From NCBI GenBank assembly GCA_019787685.1, contig JAHNUO010000025.1, forward strand, positions 186,001-250,000: a stretch of DNA of 64,000 bases, read 5' to 3'. The stretch's first letter is position 1. Every line of letters starts with the position of its first letter. The notes under the pieces are model-generated. The model saw only the letters and a program-made list of their open reading frames with translations. It did not search any database and was not told where the DNA came from. Both the position numbers and the translations under genes were made by a program. The stretch comes from Chiua virens. Taxonomy: Eukaryota > Basidiomycota > Agaricomycetes > Boletales > Boletaceae. This document shows, in pieces, positions 20,674-32,700 of the stretch.

Positions 20674-22065
20674 ATGCCATCACCCAGATATCTCCTACAG
20701 CTGCCCTTCCGGACTGCCCCTAGTGCCCCACGTTTCGATGCGACCATTCCATCACAGTTACCTGCCTTTTTGAAATACGTTGATCAGTTAGCTACGAGCA
20801 TTGGACTCACGGATGCACAGAAGATTAATACAGCCATCTGGTATGCCTACCCAGAAGACGCCGAGCTATGGCGGACATCACAGCAAGTACTCGCAGTGCA
20901 GCCGGATTGGTCAACATTTGTAGCGGATGTCCAGCACTGGTACTCATCATACGACGATGACTACCCACTTTACGTTCCAGAACCATCCATCGACATCACC
21001 ACTGACCCCATCCTTGCCTCAGTGTCCACCTTGTCGAATCTAGCAGATCACACGCCGCAAAGTGATTCCATCCGGGTCTATTCAAGGATAGTAGAATGCG
21101 ATCCTGAGCAATCCGGTAATGTCTCAATTGAACCCGTCTGTGCTGATCCGCCTCTCACAGCTGTCGAATGTGTGGTACCGCATGCTGAAACACAGGAGCA
21201 AGATGAACCGGATTGCCCCAACACATCTCACCCACTACGCTCACCCTCCTCAGCCACAATCTCTCTGCCACCGGACGTACTCATGCATACATCAATCCGG
21301 ATGTTCTCGGACTCATCACCACGACCAATCCAACCACCTTCGCCCTCTTCAGATACGTCACAACCCGACTTGTCCACCCCATCGCTCTCACCATCGACCA
21401 CGCCAGCCTTGCCACCTCTGTCACCTCGGACGACTATGAAGTTGCCACCAATGAACCTCGCACCACCACTTACCCATCCGTCACATAGTACTGGATTGCA
21501 GCTCAGCAGATTGACGTTTTCGGCTATGACAAAACAGCCAACCGGGTGCATACTCTCATCCCACTCACTTCCCTCTCACCCACCTGGCTTAGCACAACCA
21601 CCTCACTTGCCTCCAGAGGACATGACTGTGTTATCACCACCGGATCCGCCATCATCACCATCCGTTCACAATAGCAGCACACTGGCCGCGTCACCAAAAA
21701 CATCTATCCGGATAGCTTGGATCATGTCGGATCCATCACCACCCGCATTGCCCAGTCGGTCTCTCATCCCTAAAGCTGTCCCATCACCTATCACATCTGA
21801 ACTGCTGTCGCTGCATTTACAGCTGTATCCGAGGATTTGTAGTACCTTGCTGGGTCAATCGGTTTCTGGCCGGGTATCAAAGCTAAATGCACTCTTCTGC
21901 GCAGTTCCTATACCCCATGAAGTGCGCATATTGCAGCCACTCTCATTGCCCTTGTCCTTCCTCAACAAACCGCCATCTCTGCATTTACGACCGTATCTGA
22001 GGATGAGTACCTCACTGGTTCGATCGGTTTCCAGCCATGTATTGAAGCTAAACACATGCTTCCAC
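20674..22065 (+). CDS. Gag-like N-terminal domain plus Pro/Ser-rich tail of element B
   Basis: An open frame starting MPSPRYLLQLPF. Residues 15-100 have the gypsy capsid pattern: APRFDATIPSQLPAFLKY, then LTDAQKINTAIWYAYPEDAE and WSTFVADVQHWY. After about residue 110 the sequence becomes low-complexity Pro/Ser/Thr and lacks the zinc knuckle. The frame runs into the solo LTR at 22066 and stops at 22161, so the listed end is the LTR border. It may supply a partial Gag, but nothing in it points to enzyme activity. Confidence 0.65.
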
Positions 22066-22860
22066 TGTCATATCCCGTATATCTCATCGATCCAACTCCG
22101 AGATCTCCGGGTTTACTCCTTCATAACTCCGGTACGATCTCTCTCCGGACACAACTCCTGATCTCCGGACTTCACTTAGAACCTTCTCGATTTCCTCTTG
22201 TCTCTTTTCGTACTAGTGTTACATTAGTAATAACCTGTGTCTCGCTTAACAGCACAGCTCCGGCCTCTGTACATACCCGGCTCCACTCCGGTTACATACT
22301 TTCCCGATTTCTGTCTTACTCAGTTTCTTACCAACCCCGTTACTAATCTCCATTCTACTCCGAGTATATAAACTGTAGTACTCCGACTTTGTACCCTCAG
22401 TCTGAATATTAGTTTTACCTTCTATTCCCTCTGAACTCCATAAGACCTCAACGGTCTTATCTCTGCTCGACTTCACTTCGGTGTTAAGTCTCACCTCCAA
22501 CCTCCGTTCTCCGTTCTCCGAAATAAAGGACAGACTCGTGACAAGGGCGCACCACACACGGTGAAGCCAAGTCCCTCCGCAAGAATAACTCCGGAGTTCC
22601 GGAGTTAATACCCCGAGTAGACCCGGTCTTAACATCCGCGCAGTTCCTATGCATCATGAAGTGTGCACATTGCAGCCACACCCATCACCCTCGTTCTTTT
22701 TCAACAAACCGCCCTCGCTGCTATCGACCTCACTCCTTGTTTCCGCAACCATGCCACCACCCACCTCATCCGAGCTGCCACCTCTACGTTTACGGCCATA
22801 TCCGAGGACCCATACCTCACTGGTTCAATCGGTTCTGAGCTGGTTATCGAAACTACGCAT
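21790..22860 (+). repeat. Three degenerate tandem repeats of about 170 bp inside element B, split by a solo LTR
   Basis: Units begin near 21800, 21980 and 22770. Each contains a core like CTGCATTTACAGCTGTATCC followed by GAGGA...ACCT..CTGG.TC.ATCGGTTTC and ending AAGCTAAA.GCA or similar. The second and third units are separated by the solo LTR at 22066-22634 (insertion between CTTCCAC and CCGCGCAGTTCC). The repeats account for the internal similarity of the non-coding interior. Confidence 0.7.
22066..22634 (+). repeat. Solo LTR of family LTR2 (copy a) within element B
   Basis: 569 bp, TGTCATATCCCG to ...CGGTCTTAACA. The flanks are TCCAC (22061-22065) and TCCGC (22635-22639), a 5-bp duplication with one CG/CA difference. 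The inverted copy at 31668-32136 shares the blocks TCTCCATTC, TATATAAACTGTAGTA and CTCCGAAATA. The TATATAAACTG near 22367 is a plausible LTR TATA box. Confidence 0.85.
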
Positions 22861-24254
22861 GCCCTTCGCTGCTCTCCCAATCCGTTTCCCTCTCTCTCAA
22901 TTTTACACTAATGCATGCGTCTTGTCATTTCAGTTTATGCTTCAGCCATCTCTGCCCACATTGGGTTTATTTGATGACCCGGCCAACATGGTTCGGTCGC
23001 ATGTTCCCTTCGACCCGGGAATCTGACTGTTTCTTTTTTTTCACTATCATCGAGATGCCCTCACCCTTTCTCCACAGCATTATCTGGATGACCGGGAGGT
23101 CATCAGATATGGCCTACCCAGGGGGGAGGGGTCTATATGACCGCCTTGGTTTCCACATGCAACTTTTCGCGTTTTCACAATTTCAGTCATTGAAATCATT
23201 CTTTTGATATCCGTTTCATCTCTGTTTCATCCCTGGTATTCGTCCGGCAGATCTCTATCTCACCCTGGGTTTAGTCCGGTGATCGATCATTACTCATCGA
23301 ACAAGAAACCATCACAGAAAAGAAAAGAATACCATATAGAAAAACCAACACACAATCGTATAGTCCATTCATTTCTTCTACCACTCAATTCACTACTTCG
23401 TTATTGCAATCATCTAGAGTTCGTGCCCTCATCCGCTACATACCACTTCTGCTCTTCGAATGCGCATAGGCACAACACATTTTATCCGGTCATATCCAGA
23501 TCGTTTCTGGACGTTTTTAGGTATCACAAAAGGGCATCCATTGCAGGTATAGACGCGAAAGACGCACGACGAAGACAAGCCGAGTCGGACACTCGCCAAT
23601 TGGTTTCATTTTGTTTTTCTCTTTCTTATCATCTCTTTCATGTTCAACCATGCAGTTCTTTTCTTCGTATTCAGATCACACAGCGAGCAGCGGATAGCAA
23701 ACTCGGCTGACCGGATCACATTGGATCACACCGGACACATGTGGACAAGCAGAATTCACGCAGGACGATCGACACATACCAGAGATGCTATCACTGCAAT
23801 GAACACGAAACCATCACACACACTTCGCATCACAGATTACAGCCATCCTTCATCCATCGTGCCTTCATGCACAAGACTATAGACAACAGACACACAGAAA
23901 AGCCACGCATCACACCGTCGCGATCACTATCTGATCCTGTCATTTGCGGATCATCATCACTGTGCCGCTATCACCAGTTGTCATTGTCGTTCCTGTTGTT
24001 TTCAGGTCATCATCACTGTGCAGCCACCATCACTCTCGTTGTCATCATCATCATCTCTGTCGTCATCTCTGTCGTCATCTCTGTCATTACTATCATCACT
24101 CTCATTGCTGTTATTGTCTCTGTCGACGTATCCGTCACCCTTGCATATCCGGACCCATCCGCTGCCATCTGCAACTGTCACGTTGAACCACCGATCACAT
24201 CCCCATACACATCGGGCTGACTGGGGACAGTCAGCATCTAAAGTCCCCGTCGGG
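22861..24254. other. Non-coding interior of element B with CAT/TCA-rich simple sequence
   Basis: No ORF resembling retroelement proteins occurs here. The segment 23940-24170 is rich in TCATCATCAC and TCTGTCGTCATC words and gives spurious Ser/Ile/Val-rich ORFs in all plus frames. The last bases before the 3' LTR (CTAAAGTCCCCGTCGGG) are not a clear polypurine tract. Confidence 0.6.
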
Positions 24255-24869
24255 TGTAGGGAATAGGTATTCCCTGTGCTTGCATAGCACGTTTCCGCAC
24301 CCTGTTGTCACCCGATCCCGATCCTGATCTGTCTGCTTGTGTGAACTCATCCGGATTGCTGTATCCACGCCCGATTTGCCTTGGACTCTTTTATTTTATT
24401 TTTGATGCTCCTTATTCGTACTTAGCATTGGCTAGACCATGTCATGCAGCCCTTGCAGGGATGTTCGGGTGCCTCTCGAACTTTATACCATACAAAAACC
24501 TTCTTTTTTTATTATTATCCTTACTTAGGACAAGTCTGAGGGTATTCCCGAGGACTATAAATTCACTGTATTGACAAAATACAGTAGCTTTTGCCCGTGT
24601 GCATCTGTCTCACATCGTTTTCAGTCGACGTTCGTTTTCTCTTGCTCTCCTCGTATTTTCTCAATCTGGATCGGACTGCCATGTCCGCTTTTCTATCCGT
24701 TTTAATCTGGATTCGCCCCAGATTCATCTCGGACTACTCAAAAACCATTATTCGTCGTTCACCAACTCAGTGTTGTCCCTGGGTCGAACGGAATCGCATT
24801 CCTTCACCCTCTTTCTATTTCTTTCAATCCCCCTGAGTATTGCACTACAGCTGGGATAAATTACCTTCA
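24255..24869 (+). repeat. 3' LTR of element B (LTR1 copy 3)
   Basis: 615 bp, TGTAGGGAATAGG to ...AAATTACCTTCA. It abuts the C-terminal coding region of the methyltransferase pseudogene at 24870. Confidence 0.9.
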
Positions 24870-26300
24870 GCGGATTGAAGCATGCAAGAGGACACTGTTG
24901 ATACAGTGGTATGCATTGAAGTTCTTATGCAAGGTCACCTGGAAGACTAGAGCAAATCCTTGGTGCAAGATGATGGTCGGGTATGCAAGGAAGAATACCC
25001 AGATATGATAAAACATACCCAAGGTATTAATGTCAGTATATGTACTTCTCGACAGGGTGATAGAATGACTGACCGTTCACTGGGCCTCTCAATAACTTTG
25101 TCCTTGTTACTTACCCAATTGAGGCACCACCTCCATATCATAGCAGAGCAGTGGATGCCCAGGATGTCGATATTCTTCACCTCAAACCCAGCAGCCTTGA
25201 GGCCCTTGACCCGGTTTACCACCTAACTGAGAGAGCATGAAGCATCTGCACCAGGGAAATATATGTACTCGTTCAAGAAGAGACCCCTGCAGAACAAGCA
25301 TTGAGGACTATCACATCAACTAATATCAAGTTCAATTGCTCACCAAATAAGATCCTCATACTGCCACGACAGACGGGTACCAGCAACCAAGAGGACAAAG
25401 ATACCATCATCGTCCAACAGGTCATACATCTGCCCCATGAAAGCGCCGTAATGTTTGAGCCCTACATGTTGGTAATCTCCAAGCTGACAATCTTTGTAAA
25501 GTGACTAGGGCCACTGGGGATTTCATGGTAATCCATGCACAAAATTCTGGCCTTGTCGGGAGTAATTTTGTTATTCTTGATCCTGTCATTCCCAAACTTG
25601 GTCTGGTTCTTGCCAAGAGTGATACCAGTAACACCACAATCACAAATTTTTGTGGCAAATGCAGCCAAAGTACTGTACCCCAATATTGGGCAAAAGGTTG
25701 AGCTTTGAACAGACAAGGGCGAACTTGTTGTCTTGGAGTTGCTCAAGGGACTCGGCCTCCTCCAGGTTAGTAACAATGCCAGAAGTGTAAATTGTGCAGG
25801 GTCCGAGGAACCTAAATGAATAAGTCAACTAAAGAATGATCAAGCCAATGGGGATAAACACACCATGGGCAAAAGTCATCACCTCTGTCATAGTGATCAC
25901 AAACCTGCTCCTTGTCCTGGCTCTGAGAGTGAATGATGACTTTGGGTAGGAGGTTTGTGAGGATGTCTTTAAAGGGCTTGGGTGTAAAAACCATTTCAGC
26001 CCAATGATGTCGCTGTTCCACAATGTCAAGCATGTCACCTGTGGATAGTGAGATAAAGCAACAAAGAGATGTAATAATAATGCGAACCATTGAAGTCAAT
26101 CTTCCCCTCAAAGACACGTCATGGAACACCTGCATGGGGATTTTGTCTTTGCTGTGATAAAGAGTTTCGAGCTCTGGGTGATAGGAAGGCCAAGGAGAAC
26201 GACAGGGGAGGAGATCTTGAGCCTGCCATGGTTGACAAAGAGATTGAGGAGGTGAGCAAGATGGTAACCCTTTAGCGTGGGAACTGATGTCAAACAAGGT
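24870..26300 (-). pseudogene. Sphingolipid C9-methyltransferase (cyclopropane synthase family), decayed
   Basis: Blocks of the fungal enzyme that adds the C9 methyl branch to the sphingoid base of glucosylceramide (SAM-dependent, ER) appear in order on the minus strand: PMQVFHDVSLRGR (about 26140), HWAEMVFTPKPF, HSQSQDKEQVCDHYDRGDDF, FLGPCTIYTSGIV, ESLEQLQDNKFALVC, TLAAFATK, TGITLGKNQTKFGNDRI, PDKARILCMDY, YGAFMGQMYDLLDDDGIFV, SWQYEDLIW, FPGADASCSL, AAGFEVKNIDILGIH, NWVSNKDKVIE and LHKNFNAYH. Two short introns keep GT-AG ends (for example GTGTGTTTATC...TTTAG after CCATG). The SAM-binding motif I (DIGCGWG in relatives) is missing: LLPNIG jumps to STLAAFAT with a frame change. There are further stops, for example after SLEITNM and CSLS. 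The 3' end is cut by the element B LTR. Identity rests on remembered family motifs. Confidence 0.85.
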
Positions 26301-26820
26301 TTTTTACTGTACTTTGTGTTAGGTCATGTGTATTACTAGTAGACGAACAACGAATCTTGAAATGACGTTCGCCACCTTGACTTGAACGCACCTCCTTAAC
26401 CCTACCCTTTGGAGTTGGCTTTGTGCCACTTGACCTTTGCCTTAGCGGACTGACTTTGTGTCATCCCTGGGCACACTCTTGGACTTTGTGTCCATAGAGT
26501 TGCCTTGTCGCCATCACATTTTGCATGACAGTGGGGTTGAAGACTCCAGAGTGTTATTGTACCTCCTCCATTTTCCACCTCGATTAATTTCCTTGCGATT
26601 TCATCCCCACCCTGTGCTCATTTGTCCTCCCATATCTTCCCTCTTGGATTAGCTCTTACGCTCCCATCGTCATAGGTGCATGCTTGATGTTCAGTCACCA
26701 TCTTGCACCACTGATCCCACTACTCATTTAGCCATGGTAACTGCTTGATCTCAATTTAAAGTGCAAACCCGCTGAAACAATCGTAAACTCCTCCCTCACC
26801 ATGAAGTCCTAATTTGATTA
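26301..26820. other. Intergenic, no supported gene
   Basis: Only short ORFs occur, and no element boundary was recognised. The sequence has a T-rich, pyrimidine-biased composition around 26460-26660. Confidence 0.5.
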
Positions 26821-28840
26821 TTGTTGACAGCCTCATTGAAAGCCCTTGACGCTAAGGCAATAGCTTGCAATACCAGTGGTGACACAGCGATCATGACTCC
26901 CAACATGACTTTTGTTCCCAAACCCCATAATGGGAACGAAGCTCTTCGTGCCAGAGCTGATGGACATTTTGGTGTTTTCAGTGGCCTCAAGAATGGGCTC
27001 ACCAGTTCAAGTACACTGTTTGTATCCCCCACAAGGAGTACCACAAACAACCGGATGCGATTGCCTCTGCATGGTACATGCCTGTGGAGGCTAACTTCCA
27101 TGTTATTGAGACATCCCCTTTTGTCATCGGGAAGCTCAAGGCTGACAAGTCGGCTGCCATTCTCAAGTTATATGAAATCACCAAGTTATGGTATGACATG
27201 TGGAAGAGGCTGAGGGGAGATAAGACTGACATCGCCAGTAAGATCCTCCAAAGTCTTGAACATGCGTGCACACTCCTTGGGTCCTATCCTCTCCCTTATC
27301 AGGACATCATTGTCTACATCACGCAGGCACAACAGTATTTCCTTGACATCCATGCATTTCTTGAGTACTGCAAAGTCATCCTCCCTTGCTGATCGTTCCC
27401 CAACTTCTTTCCTCAACCCATCTGCCCGCACTAGATGGGATGTTTTACATCTGACATGAAGCTCTGCAATGAACTCTTCCAGGCAGGTGTGCCTGTCTGG
27501 CTCACTCACTTCTCAAACACTATCACAGAGGACACGACTGTTGAAAACCTTGTTACCTACACCTCCCCTGATCATCTTGTCTGCAGAGAGTTCCAACAAG
27601 TCAGACAAAATGTTGTACCTTTTGAAACCATCTATGAAGGTCCTGGCAGATTCAACCATCATTTGAGCACTCGCCACTCCTACAAAGGATCTACCCCATC
27701 CACAACTCCCCACTCGATGGATCAGCAAGTCCTTTCACAGGTTGGTAGAGCACTGAAGAAGGGCCAATTGAAGAAAGCAAGGGAGAAGGCACAACAGGGC
27801 CTCTCTCAGGGTGAGTGGTTCTATTTCTGTGCACCCTCATCCCTCTGAAGTAAAGTTAGGTAGTAGCACTGGCCCCCAGATGCGCGACAAGTGGATTGAC
27901 CCCAATGTCCTGGAAATGCCCTCTTCCTTCCCAGGCTGGGACCAGGCCATCAAGCATGTCCAAAGGGACTCTCCACCGATCAAGGGGGGTCAGGTAGATC
28001 CAGGTTATTGAGTGCCTGAGCCAGTGTTACTCCTCAGCTCACAGTCACCAGAGCAACGCAAACTTTATCTCACGAATTGGTTCTCTGTCCATGGCAACTG
28101 GATCAAATGGCTTGGAGAGTCTCCTCTGGAGCATTATCCTTCCCTGCAACTGTGGCATGACTACCTCAGCAGCCTCCTGGCCTGCAAACCCAAAAAGCAA
28201 GCTTCCGAAGAGACTAATGCCCCAACCACAGGCAGGGCCAAGCAATCTGCCACGTCTTGCCAGGCTGATGCCTTGGGGATATTTGCTGAACTTTCAAATC
28301 TCATCCAAGGAGGACTATGGGCCAGAAAAGAGATTGAATGGTATAACCAGACCCTCCCAATCGCGTCCTTGGGTGAACCATCTGTCCCCTTTCTCTGTGC
28401 AGTCCTGTGGAAAATGTATGAGGTTGGATTTTACTACGAGCTGTGGGCCCTCAATCATGCAATTGTCCCTGACAAATGAGCTCAGTTCCAGCATGAGCAT
28501 GTAGGCATGTTCCACATGATTTTTGCGAGTACGAAGGGGATTGACAGGTAGATAGACACCTTATCAGTGAAGGCTGGGATGTTGGGCTTGACAGACACAG
28601 ACCATGATAATGTCACTGTTCTGTCTGCCTTCTGCATGCTGCTGAACACCTGGCCCAACACTCCTCTGGCCTTGGGGGACTTTGCTATCCACTACCATGA
28701 CAAACAAGACCCTCAAAAGGTGAAAGCACACACTATTATGCATCAAGCATATGCCTTCTATGCTCAGAGCTTTTATGATTTTTTCAGTTGGCCTCCCCTT
28801 GTCCCACATACATTCCTGTTCAAATATCATAATGCATAGC
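26821..28840 (+). pseudogene. Decayed Agaricomycete hypothetical gene
   Basis: Consecutive plus-strand frames read like one gene broken by frameshifts: 26821-27090 (AIMTPNMTFVPKPHNGNEA), 27078-27392 (ANFHVIETSPFVIGKLKAD, LPYQDIIVYITQAQQYFL), 27435-27700 (MGCFTSDMKLCNELFQAG, VPVWLTHFSNTI, QNVVPFETIYEGPGRF), 27811-28479 (FPGWDQAIKHVQRDSPPI, YLTNWFSVHGNWI, YPSLQLWHDYLSSLL) and 28567-28839 (VLSAFCMLLNTWP). The block order resembles an uncharacterised, expanded Agaricomycete family I have seen, with the core cFT.D...c..L...GvPVWL. I know no Pfam name or function for it. No signal peptide or membrane segment is evident. Confidence 0.5.
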
Positions 28841-29739
28841 ATCTGTTGACTTTCCATACTGCCCCACCTTATACATCCATCTTCATTTTTTAGGCTTGTT
28901 GCTTGATTCATCTGGGACAAATAATAGATCTACAATACACTAATTCTGATCGCACATTTGACCACCATTTGAGTTATGAATCATTTACTACACAGGTCCT
29001 TCAAGACTGTTTTGCCTACTAACTGTTTCCTAGGAAATCCCATGTGGTGTATCATCCATAGGTATGTAATAGAAATGCACTCTACACATGTATTGTAACT
29101 AATAAATGTGTCAAAGACCTTGCCCTCACTTTGTTTCTGCCCCCTGCCCCCCCCCTCCGCATAGGCGGACTATGTGACATCAAGCTATGTCTAGTTTTTT
29201 ATTTCTCAACCTCTGTGTTGTCGCTTTAACTCTTGTGATACTGACCTTCATGTTTCCGTGTGGCACTCTGTGTTCAAGCTTGTACTCTACTTCAAGAAGT
29301 CTCAATTAGCACTGCCACACTTGCAGAATCTTTCGAACAACTCAACATGAGCACCTTGAGATCGGATTCAGCAATGTGTTGGCCTTGCCAGCAAAACAGC
29401 CAAGGTTGATCTCAGAGGTAAGACCATGAGATACACATGCTTGTATGCTAATAAGCAATGATGCTGACAGGTAACTGATTCTGGCCCCCTGATCCCCCTG
29501 TCCTCCCTACTGACGATGATCCACAACCCTCTTTCTCCAACAAACCTTTTGCAGCCCACCCTCCCATTTCTCCTGCTACCCAGCCATCGGTTGAAAGTCG
29601 TCCATCAGAAACTACCTCTAATGAGCCTCTGGCACCCCACACCCATCATTTACCAGCCAGGTACTGCAACCAACTACCTGAGCCTCTCGTATCTGCCCAT
29701 GCCACAGCCACTCCTGCATTAAGAATTCACTGTGTATTC

Positions 29740-32700
29740 TTGCATGTCTTTGATTCCTTCCACACCCATTTCAATGCATTCGGTATTGCCAGAGAATATT
29801 GTCATTGTCCCTCTCATGACCCAGATTCTTTTGTCTCCTCAAGTGAACTCTTGTTCACCCCACACCCAAGCCTCCCATTCATGAAGCCAGATGATCACCC
29901 CCCTCCTTGGCCATGGGCCAACATAATCATCTAACACCTTATAAAGTGGATGCTGACAGGCTCCTGCACCAAATCGGCCAGCAAGATAACCTGACTAGTG
30001 AAGGACATCCTTCAAGCCCCCAACTTCACTCTTAGTGACTTGAACAGATTTCATGCACAGGTCCGAACTGCTGAGTTAGATGCTGCAACAAATAAACTTT
30101 CCTCCAGTAACTCTATAGACCAGGACAAATGGAAGTGTACCAACATGGAAATCGTCATGCCAACCAAGGAGAAAACTCAGGAAGGCAAATTCAGCAAACC
30201 GTTTTCTATCAATGGGTTATATTACCGACCCATTATGGACGTAGTTCGTAGTGTCTTTGCCCAGAGGTTCTCATGAGCATTTCATTTGATCCCATTCCAA
30301 AAGGTAAGGCAGAACCACTGTAACATGGACCACATACTCACATTCTCTGGTGAAGGTATGGAAGTCACCGAATACAGGTGAGGAATGCCGAGTATATGAT
30401 GAACTCTACACATCAAACACCTGGAACAAAGCTCAGGATGAAATCATGAAGCAATGAAGAATGGATAACTGCAAGCTTGAATGGGTGGTCACAGGTCTCA
30501 TGCTGTGGTCAGATTTGACATGACTAGCACAGTTTGGTCATGCATCAGCCTGGCCAATTTACCTTTTCTTTGGAAATGCCTCAAAATATACACAAACCAC
30601 ACCCGAGGGAGGGGCCTGCCACCCCATTGCATTCATCCCACAGGTACATCTCGATAAGTGGTTTGCAGAAATGTTTCCCTAACCTACTACCTTTCTAGCT
30701 ACCTGAGTTGCTCTGGAAACTTCTTTCCACTGTTTTCCCAAAGAAGAAAAGGCATAGGGATCTTCTAGCCCACTGCAAATGAGAACTCATGCATGCAGTC
30801 TGGAGGATCCTGTTAGATGTGTCGTTCATAGATGCCTACCAGAATGGTGTGAAGATCAGATGTTTTGATGGGGTCACACGCAGGGTATATCCACGAATAT
30901 TCACATACTCTACTGACTATCCTGAAAAGTAGGTCCTCAATTGACCGCAAAGTAAGCTAGCTGATCTATTATCAGGGTTTTACTGGCTACAATTAGGGAC
31001 AAGGGCATTTGCACATGTCCCCACTGTTTAGTTCTGAAGACCAACTTCCACAGGTTGGGATTTGTGAGCGATATCATGGCAAGACTAACTTGCACGTGTG
31101 AATATTGCCTGCCAATTATTTTGAATGCACATTGATTCATCTATGACCTTGGGAAGTCGTTGAAGAGCCACTATGTGGAGAAACTCCTTAAGGATAACTC
31201 TCTTGTTCTGATGGTGGTGAGGTGTTTCTCAATGGCCCTTTGCGTATGCTCACCCTGATATCTAGAATGTATTTACTGAGCAGCTTTCTGCCCATGGATT
31301 TAACATTCACTCTGTACTCACTGTAAATCTGTTGCATGAGTTTGAATTGGGCATCTGGAAGGCCACCTTGAAACATCTGATCAGAATTCTCTATGCAATG
31401 TCACCCCTTTGTGTGGCTGTCTTCAATGAACGGTAAGTTTGCTCCTTGTTGGTTGCCCTACTGACTAATGATTCTTTGCTTAGATTCACTGATGTTCTCC
31501 CTTTCAGACAGGCAGGAATCTGCTGTTTTCCAGCCAATGTGGCAGAAACAAGCTTGTGTCCTGCCTGGTACTTCGAGGATGTATTACAGGTGAGTCCTTT
31601 GTACTTTACACCCAGAAACCACAGTAACCCCTTTAGTGTGCTATGCCAGTCCTTGAGTCTTTGTTTCTGTTAGAGACTGTGCGACTTTTTGTCCCTATAT
31701 TTCGGAGGTGCAGGGAACGGAGATAGATATAAGACTCAACACATGAAGTGGAGTCGAGCGGAGTAAAGACCATCAAGGTCTTACAGAGTGTTCAGAGTCA
31801 TACAAATAAACTAATATTCAGACTAAGGGTACACAGTCAGGGTACTACAGTTTATATACTCGGAGTGGAATGGAGATTAGTAACGGAGTTGGTAAGAACT
31901 GAGCAAGACAGAAGATCGGGAAACTACATAGCTGGAGGTAAGTTGGGTACTGAGAAAGCCGGAGCTGTGCTTGTAAGTAAGACACAGGTTATGTACTAAT
32001 ATAAAAGAGGACACATATATACGTAATGGAGGTCTGGGATCACAGAGTTGCATCCTGAGGGTGATTGACCCGGAGTTATTGTCTAAGAGATACGGAGTTA
32101 TATCCGGAGGAACAGAGAATGGAGCAGTATATGACAGTTTCCTCCTGACCATGATGAATGCATTCAAACTCTTCTCTTCCATCTTGCTGAGTGGCATGCA
32201 TTGGCAAAGCTCTGCATCCATACAGAAGATACACTTGTACTCCTTCACCAGGCATTGCATCGGATGGGTGATCAGTTACACAAGTTCAAGGAAAAAACAT
32301 GTGGTGCATTCGACACCTCAGAGCTTCCTCAAGAGGCCACCTGAAGGCAGAAGAGGGAAGTTGTGGGGGTGAAAGCAGGCAGCCACAAGCAGCCATTGCG
32401 CTTGGGAAGATTATTGGTCACTTTCAACTTGAACACATACAAGATCCATGCTTTAGGGAACTACAAAATGATGATCAGATTGTATGGAACTACCAATTCG
32501 TACAACACTCAAGTCATAGGTAACATTGACTGCACTGTGTGACAATGACTGACTACGATGGTTACACACACAAGGGTGAACGAGCACACAGGTTGATCAA
32601 GAAATATTACAGCCAGTCCAACAAAAAAAAACATAGAGGGCCAATTTGCGAAGCAGGAACAACGGGACACTTTTCTAAGGCAACAGCTTGAAGCAACTAC

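Larger units (their letters stand above)
19786..24869 (+). mobile_element. Element B: non-autonomous gypsy-type LTR retrotransposon (family LTR1)
   Basis: A 5.1-kb element with LTRs at 19786-20401 and 24255-24869 that are nearly identical over the first half and differ mainly by transitions in the second. A PBS lies at 20404-20420. The interior encodes only a Gag-like N-terminus (20674 onward) and then Pro/Ser-rich and simple sequence; no protease, reverse transcriptase or integrase is visible. The left flank is gypsy A pol (ending ACCG), and the right flank is the sphingolipid methyltransferase pseudogene (starting GCGG). The flanks do not match, so the two ends came from different insertions. 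Replication would need proteins from a related autonomous element; the PBS is almost the same as that of element A. Confidence 0.8.

Noticed and set aside
26821..28840. Part of the Plavaka element
   Set aside because: Motifs do not belong to the transposase, and about 900 bp without similarity separate it from the first Plavaka block. Element ends were not found, so membership cannot be shown.
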